DNA of 64,000 nucleotides from the NCBI GenBank assembly GCA_031547305.1, contig JAVBSC010000007.1, positions 12,154-76,153 of the forward strand, in the 5' to 3' direction. Made by a program: the position numbers and the translations under genes. This DNA comes from JAVBSC01 sp031547305. GTDB lineage: Bacteria > Desulfobacterota > Desulfovibrionia > Desulfovibrionales > Desulfovibrionaceae. The notes beneath the pieces are model-generated. The model was not told the DNA's origin. It searched no databases and was given only the letters and a program-made list of their open reading frames with translations. The number at the start of each line of letters is the position of its first letter. Position 1 is the stretch's first letter. This document shows positions 9,097 to 16,612 of this stretch, one piece after another.

Positions 9097-9260
9097 TCAG
9101 GCTACTCCGGTTCAATGGTACTTTCAGACAAATCTGTGAGCAAATCGATAAGTTAACAGCAAGCGACAGGCCGCGCTTCAAACGCCCCGTCCCGGCATAA
9201 AAATTCCACAGACCAGGCAAATTGTCACCTTAAACTTGCCCGAAACCGGAAAATTTTCCG

Positions 9261-9368
9261 TCACGCTTTGAGCTTGACCGCCACAGCGCAGACAATCCGC
9301 CGGATTTCCTCTTTCTCCAACTCCTCATAATACGGACCCCGCGTTCCGTCCGCCTTTAAGGCGCACAC
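9261..9368 (-). other. possible small or broken ORF in the long intergenic region
   Basis: The minus strand encodes a 35-residue open frame (from GTG 9368) with plausible coding composition, containing ADGTRGPYYEELEKEE and ending IVCAVAVKLKA. The same frame stays open upstream through the hairpin at 9382-9406, reading PENSRPAYIYGV, but has no start codon. A GTG in another frame precedes an A7 run; one extra A there would join them into about 54 codons, though that GTG has poor ribosome-site spacing. It may be a decayed or frameshifted small gene; I do not recognise a family. Confidence 0.3.
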
Positions 9369-9381
9369 ACCATAAATATAC

Positions 9382-9415
9382 GCGGGCCGGGAGTTTTCCG
9401 GCCCGCAATTTTTTT
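9382..9415 (+). terminator. strong hairpin with T-run, no known upstream gene
   Basis: Perfect 9-bp stem GCGGGCCGG / CCGGCCCGC with a 7-base loop, followed on the plus strand by AATTTTTTT. No plus-strand gene precedes it within the 300 bases upstream, so it may end an unrecognised small RNA. The rest of 9097-9792 shows only the minus-strand ORF described above and an AT-rich tract (9475-9600). Confidence 0.5.
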
Positions 9416-9557
9416 GCCGCCCACTCTCCTAAATACCGGAACTGTTTCCACAAGGCGGTGCAGTTAAACTTCTTACAAAAATATAAAAATAGCGGTGATA
9501 AGAACTATTTAATAATTCACCTCATTCACATATCTGCCTATATTAACGTAATAAATA

Positions 9558-9586
9558 TTGACGTGGACGTTTCATAGCTTCATATT
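9558..9586 (+). promoter_or_regulatory. candidate promoter for cfa
   Basis: TTGACG at 9558-9563 and CATATT at 9581-9586 with a 17-base spacer, in an AT-rich tract. It would leave a leader of about 200 bases before the gene at 9793. Confidence 0.35.
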
Positions 9587-9792
9587 CTACTTCACGCTCA
9601 AGTTTTGGCATTTATACTTGCCCTCATTCAGCATCTTCAGCAGTCCGCTTGTTGCGAATCGCCGCGCATTTCGTTTTGCACACCAGACAGCGTTGGCGCA
9701 CAATCGCCAGCAACAGAGGTTTGCCGGTAAATGAGTTGCCGGCCCTTTACCCTTTTCATCAGTGAACCGCTTCAAATCACGGAGGATATATC

Positions 9793-10908
9793 ATGAACGC
9801 GGAGGCAATATTCAACAAACTGGCCGATAACGCGGGAATCCACGTGGACGGCGACAAGCCCTGGGATATCCAGGTGCACAACAGCGGGCTGTACGGCCGC
9901 GTTCTGCGCCAGGGCACCCTGGGCCTGGGAGAATCATACATGGACGGCTGGTGGGACTGCGAGCGCCTGGACGAGATGGTCTGCCGCGCCATGGCCGCCA
10001 CCTCGGCCCAGTTGGCCATAGCCCGTAACGCGCATACCAGGCTGCACGATCTGGTCATGAAATTCCTGAACCGGCAAACGCTCGGCCGGGCCACCAGGGT
10101 GGCCGAACAGCACTATAACGGCGACCATGCCATGTTTCAAGCCATGTTGGACCCATACATGCAGTATAGTTGCGGCTGGTGGGAAAACGCCTCCACCCTG
10201 GCCGAGGCGCAAATCGCCAAGATGGAGCTGATCTGCCGCAAGCTGTGCCTGGCTCCGGGCATGAATGTCCTGGACATAGGCTGCGGCTGGGGCGGTCTGG
10301 CCCGATATATGGCTGAACGCCACGGCGTGAGGGTGACTGGCGTCAATATTTCCACGGAACAGCTCGCCTATGCCAAAGAACATGCCGGAAGCCTGCAGGT
10401 AAGCTACCTGGAGAAGGACTACCGCCATCTTTCCGGCGCCTGGGATCGCATTGTTTCCGTTGGTATGTTCGAACACGTCGGGCCGCGCAATTACCGGGAG
10501 TTTTTCGCCAAAGCCAGGCAATGCCTCAAGCGGGACGGGTTGCTTCTGCTCCATACCATTGGCGGCAACGGCGGCCGCGACAGCGGTTCGGACGTCTGGC
10601 TGGAAAAATACATATTCCCCAACGGCATCCTGCCCTCGCCCATGGGCATAACCAAGGCCATTGAAGAACTCTTTGTGCTGGAAGACTGGCACAACTTCGG
10701 GGCGGACTACGATAAAACCGCCATGGCCTGGCACCGCAACTTTGAGGAAGGCTATCGCCAAGGCGCCTTCAAATGCACGGAGCGCCAGCGCCGCATGTTC
10801 GCCTATTACCTGCTGAGCTGCGCCGGCTGCTTCCGCTCCCGGAACATCCAGCTTTGGCAGCTTGTGCTTTCGCCGGGAGGAGTGCCAGGAGGCTACCGCC
10901 GCCCTTAG
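9793..10908 (+). CDS. cfa: cyclopropane-fatty-acyl-phospholipid synthase
   Basis: SAM-dependent enzyme (371 aa) that methylenates cis double bonds of membrane phospholipid acyl chains. The N-terminal domain includes GLGESYMDGWWDCERLDE, the C-terminal methyltransferase has VLDIGCGWGGLARYMAE, and YSCGWWENASTLAEAQ, SVGMFEHVGPRNY, LHTIGG and LEKYIFPNG are characteristic. The length and the end (LSPGGVPGGYRRP) are close to the proteobacterial form. GGAGGATAT precedes the ATG. It appears monocistronic: the next gene is on the other strand, with only a GC-rich hairpin stretch and a family A repeat between. Confidence 0.95.
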   Translation: MNAEAIFNKLADNAGIHVDGDKPWDIQVHNSGLYGRVLRQGTLGLGESYMDGWWDCERLDEMVCRAMAATSAQLAIARNAHTRLHDLVMKFLNRQTLGRATRVAEQHYNGDHAMFQAMLDPYMQYSCGWWENASTLAEAQIAKMELICRKLCLAPGMNVLDIGCGWGGLARYMAERHGVRVTGVNISTEQLAYAKEHAGSLQVSYLEKDYRHLSGAWDRIVSVGMFEHVGPRNYREFFAKARQCLKRDGLLLLHTIGGNGGRDSGSDVWLEKYIFPNGILPSPMGITKAIEELFVLEDWHNFGADYDKTAMAWHRNFEEGYRQGAFKCTERQRRMFAYYLLSCAGCFRSRNIQLWQLVLSPGGVPGGYRRP

Positions 10909-11041
10909 AAGCTGGTCCAGCTTTGGGACTCCGCCCCCCAGTTGGGGGCAATTGTACCCCGGACCTATTGCCGGTTCCAAACGGTCCAATTCATGGGCAG
11001 GGAGCGTGAAGGGGCGGAACCCCCGGAAGCGGAGCCATATA
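10909..11041. other. GC-rich intergenic tract after cfa
   Basis: It contains a CCCCCAGTTGGGGG hairpin (about 10936-10949) without a T-run and no recognisable gene. Similar tracts occur after thyX, pnp and near glyQ. Confidence 0.35.
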
Positions 11042-11116
11042 GGCGCAGGCGGCATTCATTGCCGCCGTGAAGCGTCGCGGTGGGCGCGCCTTTGAAACTC
11101 CTTGCGGGGTTTGTCG
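11042..11116 (+). repeat. dispersed repeat family A, copy 2
   Basis: Shares the first 27 bases with 4941-4967, including the GGCGGC-ATTCATT-GCCGCC palindrome, then diverges mildly and ends CCTTGCGGGGTTTGTCGTCAA, matching the tail of copy 3 (52903-52950, inverted). Confidence 0.65.
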
Positions 11117-11130
11117 TCAACTTGATCAGA

Positions 11131-13650
11131 CTATCTTCTAAATCCGCCGAAGTGTGGCATGAACATGGGCCGGCCGCCGCCAAAGGAGTGGAAGCTGTTC
11201 TCGCGCAGGGCGCCCATATCCCGTTGCGCGCGTTCGCGATCCAGCTCCCGCGACCGGTCCTGGGTAAGGCCGGGTTTTTGCAGGGCGCGCTCCCGCAGGT
11301 TCCCTAACTGGTCCTGGTTAAGGTTGGGGTTCCGGCTCAGGCGATCCCGCAGGTTTTGCAGCCTGTCCTCCTGGTTCTGGCCGCCCGGGGGCGCGCCCGG
11401 CTGGCCGGGCTTCCGCAGGGGATCCCACTGGCGGGTATCGCTGTTGTAGCGATAGAGCTGCCCGTCCCTGGAAGCGAACACGTTGTTGTTGATGTGGCCG
11501 ATGGCGTCGCCGCCGCTGCCCCTTAGGCCGCCAATGTCCACGCTCTGGCCGCCGCCGGTATGCGCGTCCACGCGCCCGGCGGTTACGGATCGCCCAGTGT
11601 CCGCGTTGCCCACGGTCACGCGCCCGGCCGAGCCCATGCTTCCGGTGTTGGGGTTCACCCCGGCCGCGTGCCCGCCGTAGGCGTAATTGCCGGTGTAGAC
11701 ATTGTCCACCGCGCCCCGGCCGCCGGCGGCTATTGCACCGGTGCGCGAATTGTAGGCCATTCCGTAGGTTTTGGCGAACTCGTTGCCGGTTACGGCGTCG
11801 TAACCGCCAATGCCCCGGCTCACCGAGCTTACGCTGCCCCAGTTGCGGTAAATGTTGCCGGTGGTGCCCGCCCAACCGTTCGGGCCCCAGGCGGTGACGC
11901 CGCCGTAGCCGTTATAGTAGGCGCCGCTGTAGTACGGCCCCCACCAGGGCGCGGGCGGATAACACCAGCAGCCGTCGCAATCGTCGTCCCACCAGGCCCA
12001 GCCGAAGGCGAAGCCGAAGGCCCAGCCCCCCCAGGGAGTCCAGCACATGGAAGCCCCGTCGCAATAGGTGACCGGCGGGCCGTACCAGACCGTGCCGCTG
12101 ACCCAGGCCGGGTAAGTGTAGCCGGTGCCGTACACCACCACGCCGTCCGGCGTGATCAGCGTGCCGTAATAGCCGCTGGTGTAGCCTTCCACCACTGTGG
12201 CCGGAGTCACGGCGTATATTTTGACGTAAACCACGTAATGCAGGGGCGAAGTCACGGGAATGGCGTAAATGGCCGCCGGCACCTCCGTGGCCACGCTCCA
12301 GGGTCCGGTCACGTCGCTGGCGGTGAACCAGACAGCTCCGTGCAGGGCGTACCAGTGGAAATCGCTGACCTTGATGATCGGATCCGCCGCGTTAAAGACA
12401 TAGTACAATGAGGTGCCGGCAATGGGCCGCAAATGGACCGGACCGTCAATGACCTGGGTGAACGTGGTGTGCTGGCGATCCACCACGGCCGTCTGGGGTA
12501 TGCCGGCGCTTATGACCGCCTCGTTGGCCTGTTCCGTGCCCGGCACCGAGGCTTTGACGTTTTCCTTGGGCGAGTCGTCCGGAATTCTGGCAAAATCCCG
12601 AGGCAGGTTTTTAGGCGGCACGTAAGCCCAGGGGCCGCCGAGAGACGGCGCGCTGAACCAGCGGCCGGAAAGAAGCGCGTATACTTTGCCGGTTCTGGTA
12701 TCCTTAAACAGGCCGGCCGTGGTGTTTTTTACATACTCCAGGCTGGTGCCGCGGATTGGCGCGTAGATCGGCTCGCCGTTCATAACGATCAGCTCGGACG
12801 GCCTGGCGGCCACATAGACGTCCGGCGGCCCGGGCAGTTTAAACAGGGAAGGCGTTTGGCCGGTTTGCGGATCCGGCTGCCCGGCCAGCAGATCCACCTG
12901 CCGGCTCTTTTTGGCGGCCTCCAGGGCCGCATCCGCGCCCTGGGGAGCCCTGTCGGCGATGCTCCACGGCCCCAACAGGGCCGGGGCGCTCAGATAGCCG
13001 TTCATAAAACGCAGATAGTAAGCGCCGTCAGACGCTTTAATCAGCAAAACCCTGGTGTTGACCACTCTTTGCAGCCCGGTGCCGGGCACCGGGGCCAGGC
13101 GCGGTTCGCCGTCAATATAAATGAGCAGGGCCGGCCTTTTGGAAATAATGATCTGCGGCGGGGTGTTGTCCAGGGGGGAGGACAGCCCGGCCACCTCGGC
13201 TTCGTGCACGGCCAGGGCGGATTCCAGGCGGTCCAGGGAAATGTCGCGCAAATCCTGAAGCATGCCGGGACGCAGAGCGGCCATAAAGGCGCCCTCCCTG
13301 GACGGCGCGCCCGGCAGGCTGACGCTGAGGTTTTCCACGTCCGTCAGCCGGACCGCGCGCCCTTCTTTGTCCACCTGGGTGTGCGCGGTCAGGGAAAGCA
13401 CACCGTACTCGGTCTCTTGGACCCCGGCAAAGGTCGCGGACAGAGCGGAACGGACCTTAAGGGTATTGCCGTTCCAAAATTCCACCTGGGGCTGATAAAT
13501 GGTTGCCGTAACCCCCTGAGCGCTGACCGTGCGCGGCCAGGGGGCGAATCCGGCCGCCTCGCCAGTCGACTGCGCCGCCAGGGAGGGGACGGCGCCTGTC
13601 TCTGAAGCTAGCGCCAAAATTACAATGACAACACCGGCAAGCCTGCGCAT
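11131..13650 (-). CDS. large secreted protein with three internal repeats and a Gly/Tyr/Trp-rich centre
   Basis: Predicted 839-aa exported protein; ATG 13650 has AAAGGAGA upstream and opens a signal peptide (MRRLAGVVIVILALASETGA). Three copies of a roughly 67-residue unit lie at about 165-231, 278-345 and 388-454, each running from ...P(V/I)xGT(G/S)LxxV through an NT or NA pair and a YYL or YAL strand to WFxA or LSAP and GPW. A Trp/Tyr/Gly-rich stretch with several Cys (about 525-600) and Gly-rich repeats with a TGNxxxGxxA character follow. The C-terminus is charged and coiled (DRLQNLRDRLSRNPN) and ends FMPHFGGFRR. Related unnamed proteins occur in proteobacteria, but I cannot give a function; an envelope or surface role is likely. 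Confidence 0.75.
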   Translation of the reverse strand: MRRLAGVVIVILALASETGAVPSLAAQSTGEAAGFAPWPRTVSAQGVTATIYQPQVEFWNGNTLKVRSALSATFAGVQETEYGVLSLTAHTQVDKEGRAVRLTDVENLSVSLPGAPSREGAFMAALRPGMLQDLRDISLDRLESALAVHEAEVAGLSSPLDNTPPQIIISKRPALLIYIDGEPRLAPVPGTGLQRVVNTRVLLIKASDGAYYLRFMNGYLSAPALLGPWSIADRAPQGADAALEAAKKSRQVDLLAGQPDPQTGQTPSLFKLPGPPDVYVAARPSELIVMNGEPIYAPIRGTSLEYVKNTTAGLFKDTRTGKVYALLSGRWFSAPSLGGPWAYVPPKNLPRDFARIPDDSPKENVKASVPGTEQANEAVISAGIPQTAVVDRQHTTFTQVIDGPVHLRPIAGTSLYYVFNAADPIIKVSDFHWYALHGAVWFTASDVTGPWSVATEVPAAIYAIPVTSPLHYVVYVKIYAVTPATVVEGYTSGYYGTLITPDGVVVYGTGYTYPAWVSGTVWYGPPVTYCDGASMCWTPWGGWAFGFAFGWAWWDDDCDGCWCYPPAPWWGPYYSGAYYNGYGGVTAWGPNGWAGTTGNIYRNWGSVSSVSRGIGGYDAVTGNEFAKTYGMAYNSRTGAIAAGGRGAVDNVYTGNYAYGGHAAGVNPNTGSMGSAGRVTVGNADTGRSVTAGRVDAHTGGGQSVDIGGLRGSGGDAIGHINNNVFASRDGQLYRYNSDTRQWDPLRKPGQPGAPPGGQNQEDRLQNLRDRLSRNPNLNQDQLGNLRERALQKPGLTQDRSRELDRERAQRDMGALRENSFHSFGGGRPMFMPHFGGFRR

Positions 13651-13830
13651 GGCGATTCTCCTTTGCCGCTCCCGGCCGGGGAGCGGAATATGCGCGCTCG
13701 GCCGGGAGTGAAAATTCGGCGATTGTTTCCAATATAGCACGGCCTGAGGATGATGGCAAAAATATAAGTCTACAATTATGGAGAAATATCGAGCGGAAAA
13801 GGTTAGGCGCAAGGCCCAAAAAATTGAATT

Positions 13831-13890
13831 CCCGCCGGTCAGGGGGGAGGCTGGGGCCGTTGACCTCGCAAAGGCGGCCTGACCGGCGGG
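13831..13890. repeat. 13-bp inverted repeat in a 572-base intergenic region
   Basis: CCCGCCGGTCAGG (13831-13843) and CCTGACCGGCGGG (13878-13890) pair perfectly around a 34-base loop, 180 bases upstream of the 839-aa gene. On the minus strand an AT stretch with six Ts follows (about 13818-13823), so it could act as an attenuator. The rest of 13651-14164 shows no convincing gene. Confidence 0.4.
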
Positions 13891-14164
13891 AGAGTGGGGG
13901 GTGGGGGCTGCTCCAGGAGCGCTTTGGACCAACTTCTCTTTTACCAACCCCACCAGCCTGATTGTAAAATAGTGGGTGTATTAAGGACTTACTATTATAT
14001 TCGCATGCCACGACATAAAAAATAATTTCCCTTATCTATATCCTGAAAATGGCATACCGTAATCAGCGATTAGGATTTATAAAAAAATACCGGCACTGAA
14101 AAAAGCGGCATAATCCAGAGAAAAAACCCCGCGTCTGGCCGCCTGAATAATTTTTATCATCGGC

Positions 14165-14192
14165 TTGACTATGTCTTTGGCGAATATATGAT
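14165..14192 (+). promoter_or_regulatory. probable promoter for hsp20
   Basis: TTGACT at 14165-14170 and TATGAT at 14187-14192 with a 16-base spacer, about 30 bases before the hsp20 start. No CIRCE-type inverted repeat was found nearby. Confidence 0.5.
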
Positions 14193-14222
14193 AAATTATA
14201 GAAAGAAATAAGGAGGTCGCTT

Positions 14223-14762
14223 ATGAATATCGCCAAATTCAATCCCTGGAACTGGTTCAACAAAGAAGAGCATCAGGGCGCCGGCCTGCTCCCCAAAGAT
14301 ATGCGAAGCGGTTTTGCCGCTCTGGACAAGCTGCACTCGGAAATAGACCAGATATTTGACGGTATTTTCGAACACGGCTTGCCGATGTTTCCGCGCCCCA
14401 GGGCCGGCTCACCTGAAGAATCGGCGGAACTGAAGCCGAAGCTGGACATAGCCGGGGGCGATGAACATTACCTGGTCACAGTGGAGTTGCCCGGCGTGGA
14501 CGAAAAAGACGTGCATCTTGAACTGCGCGGGGACTGTCTGATCATCAAAGGCGAAAAAAAGAACGAGCATGAGGAAAAAGGCAAGGACTACTACCGCATG
14601 GAACGCAGCTACGGTTCCTTCCAGCGGGTGCTCTCCCTGCCGGAGGATGTGGACTCCTCCGGCATAAAAGCGGCCCACAAGGCCGGCGTGCTCACCGTTA
14701 CCCTTCCCCGCAAGGCGGCGGCTCTGCCCGCCGGCAGGTCTATCGCCATTGAGAAAGGCTAA
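14223..14762 (+). CDS. Hsp20/alpha-crystallin small heat shock protein
   Basis: Cytoplasmic ATP-independent holdase (179 aa). The alpha-crystallin domain spans about residues 72-165, with VTVELPGVDEKDVHLEL, the loop GEKKNEHEEKGKDYYRMERSYG, and the C-terminal signature KAGVLTVTLPRK. The N-terminal arm is about 70 residues, with FNPWNWF at the start. AGGAGG lies 6 bases before the ATG and a good promoter is directly upstream. It converges on the dnaA-type gene with 39 bases between. Confidence 0.92.
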   Translation: MNIAKFNPWNWFNKEEHQGAGLLPKDMRSGFAALDKLHSEIDQIFDGIFEHGLPMFPRPRAGSPEESAELKPKLDIAGGDEHYLVTVELPGVDEKDVHLELRGDCLIIKGEKKNEHEEKGKDYYRMERSYGSFQRVLSLPEDVDSSGIKAAHKAGVLTVTLPRKAAALPAGRSIAIEKG

Positions 14763-14801
14763 AAAATCAGAGGCGGCCAAAACCCGCCTCCTGCTTTGGA
14801 C

Positions 14802-16250
14802 TCAGCCCAAAGACTCAGCGGAGCCGCCGCGTTCAATGATGGAAATGGCGCTCATGAGCTGGCGGCCGTATGATGTTTCGCGGCTCATTTCACGCTCCAG
14901 GGACGTAATGCCCTTTATGACCGTGGAGTGGCTGCGTTTGAAGTGCAGGCCTATTTCCTCCAGGGAAAGCCGGGTATGTTTGCGGGCCAGGTAATAGGCG
15001 GTGTTGCGCGCTCCGACGTATTCCCGTTTGCGGCTTTTGGAGTTGAGTTCCGCCTGGGATATGGAAAACAGCCGGCAGATCTGGCGGATGATATCCTCCA
15101 GGCTAAGGTCCGGCTGCTGGGCGGCGTAATTGGTGATCGCCTCCATGGCCAGGCGCAGATCTATGCCGCGATTGAGCAGTTTGGCCTTAAGGATAAGGTT
15201 TTGCAGGCAACTTTCAATGATCCGGATATCCGAACGCAAATTTTCGGCCAGAAAATCCTCCACATCTTCCGGCAGCAGCACCTGGTGCACGGAAGCCTTG
15301 CTGTGCACGATGCGCTTTCTGGTTTCGCGATCCGGCTGGTCTATGGATGCGATTAAGCCTGAATGGAAGTGCGAGGCCAGTTGTTCGTCCAGGTTGCGCA
15401 AATCGCGCGGGGCAAATGAACTGGAAAAAACCACCCGGCCGCCCCTATCCAGCAAGGCCTTGATGGTGGCCAGAAGCTCGGCCTGCATTTTTTCCTTGCC
15501 CTGCATGAAATGCACGTCTTCCAGCAGCAGTACGTCCGCCTGACGGTAACGGGCCTTGAAACGCTCCGGTTCATGCGCGCGCAAGGACAGGTAAAAGCGC
15601 GAGGAAAACTCCTCGGCGGAAAGATATTCGATTCTGGGGGCGCTCAGGTTGGAAGCCTGGCCCAGGGCCGCGCCGGCCGCCTGCATCAGATGGGTTTTGC
15701 CCAGACCGGCGGAGGAGCACATGAACAGGACGTCCGCGCCCCGGCCTTCACCGGCCTGGCGGCACATTCCGCGCGCGGCGGCGTAAGCAAGCTCGTTGCA
15801 GGGGCCTACGACAAATTCCTCAAAATTGAAACGCCACTGTCGCAATTGCCGAGGCGCTTCCGCGTAGCCCAGGGGCAATTCGGACTGCACCGTCTGGCGC
15901 GGCCGGGCCAGTGCCGGAACCGGCGGCCTTTCCCCGGCTAAAGACGCGCTTTTCGCGGGAGCGGGAGCCGGCTGCCCGCCGGAGGCGGACACGGGCAACC
16001 CGGAGCATTTCTCCGGCAGAGCGCCGCTTATGCACAGAACCGGCGTATAGCCCAAAACTTCGGACGCGGCCGCGCTTATGGCGTTGGAAAAACGCATACG
16101 CACAAAACCGGCCACAAAGTCGTTCAAGGCCGTCAGGCGCAGGGTATCCCCATCCAGCCTGGCGCTGAGGGGAGCTATCCACACCTTGAATTGCCCTTCT
16201 TCCAGCTTATTCTGAAGAATCGGCGTAATCTGGCCCCAAACGTTTTCCAT
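14802..16250 (-). CDS. dnaA: chromosomal replication initiator DnaA (possibly a paralogue)
   Basis: 482-aa DnaA with the standard layout: domain I (1-75, WGQITPILQ...FKVWIAPLSA), a Pro/Ala-rich linker (80-135), the AAA+ domain with Walker A SSAGLGKTH (179-187) and Walker B VLLLEDVHF (240-248), and the C-terminal box-binding helix-turn-helix. The box-recognition motif reads RSHSTVIKGI where DHTTV is usual, and Walker A has SSAG for GGVG, so it diverges from the textbook sequence. Neither dnaN, recF nor gyrB is adjacent. Some Desulfovibrionaceae carry two dnaA genes, and this one could be the second. The upstream 362 bases are AT-rich with DnaA-box-like sites. Confidence 0.88.
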   Translation of the reverse strand: MENVWGQITPILQNKLEEGQFKVWIAPLSARLDGDTLRLTALNDFVAGFVRMRFSNAISAAASEVLGYTPVLCISGALPEKCSGLPVSASGGQPAPAPAKSASLAGERPPVPALARPRQTVQSELPLGYAEAPRQLRQWRFNFEEFVVGPCNELAYAAARGMCRQAGEGRGADVLFMCSSAGLGKTHLMQAAGAALGQASNLSAPRIEYLSAEEFSSRFYLSLRAHEPERFKARYRQADVLLLEDVHFMQGKEKMQAELLATIKALLDRGGRVVFSSSFAPRDLRNLDEQLASHFHSGLIASIDQPDRETRKRIVHSKASVHQVLLPEDVEDFLAENLRSDIRIIESCLQNLILKAKLLNRGIDLRLAMEAITNYAAQQPDLSLEDIIRQICRLFSISQAELNSKSRKREYVGARNTAYYLARKHTRLSLEEIGLHFKRSHSTVIKGITSLEREMSRETSYGRQLMSAISIIERGGSAESLG

Positions 16251-16612
16251 GCGCGTGTTTTACCCGTACTCCCCTCCCGACACAATCCGCCTTTTCACGG
16301 CCTGCCACGGCCGGAAGGAGCAGGGTTCTTCACAACCAAAATCTACATATAACGCCTTAAACTTATTGCATTTTATCTAATTATACGGTCTTTGCTGGGC
16401 AGCCCTAAAGCATTGTTCGGCAAGGGCTTTACCAAGTCTGAAAATTTTTCTCACCAGACAGTCAGAAAGTTATCAACAGCGTGTCACCATATAAACTGCA
16501 AAAAACTCAATTTTACTTCAAAATTCTTACACAGGTGGTTTATATTGTCTTTTTTTGTTAAAAAATTTCCGAAAAAAAATCGACCATGGAATATCAAATT
16601 GTTATCCGCAGT
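16251..16612. promoter_or_regulatory. AT-rich region with DnaA-box-like sites; possible origin or dnaA control region
   Basis: A gene-free region between dnaA and the sigma-54 activator. TTATCAACA (16470-16478) and TTATCCGCA (16602-16610) each differ by one base from TTATCCACA. AT-rich tracts (16340-16395, 16441-16600) could be unwinding elements. Only two good boxes are visible, so it may be dnaA autoregulation rather than oriC. Confidence 0.35.

Noticed and set aside
9587..9775. 62-codon minus-strand open frame upstream of cfa
   Set aside because: No ribosome site, no recognisable features and it lies in the probable cfa leader.
13651..13953. 101-codon N-terminal extension of the 839-aa secreted protein
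   Set aside because: It would bury the signal peptide; the ATG at 13650 has a good ribosome site.
14101..14222. CIRCE or HrcA operator before hsp20
   Set aside because: No TTAGCACTC-N9-GAGTGCTAA inverted repeat is present.
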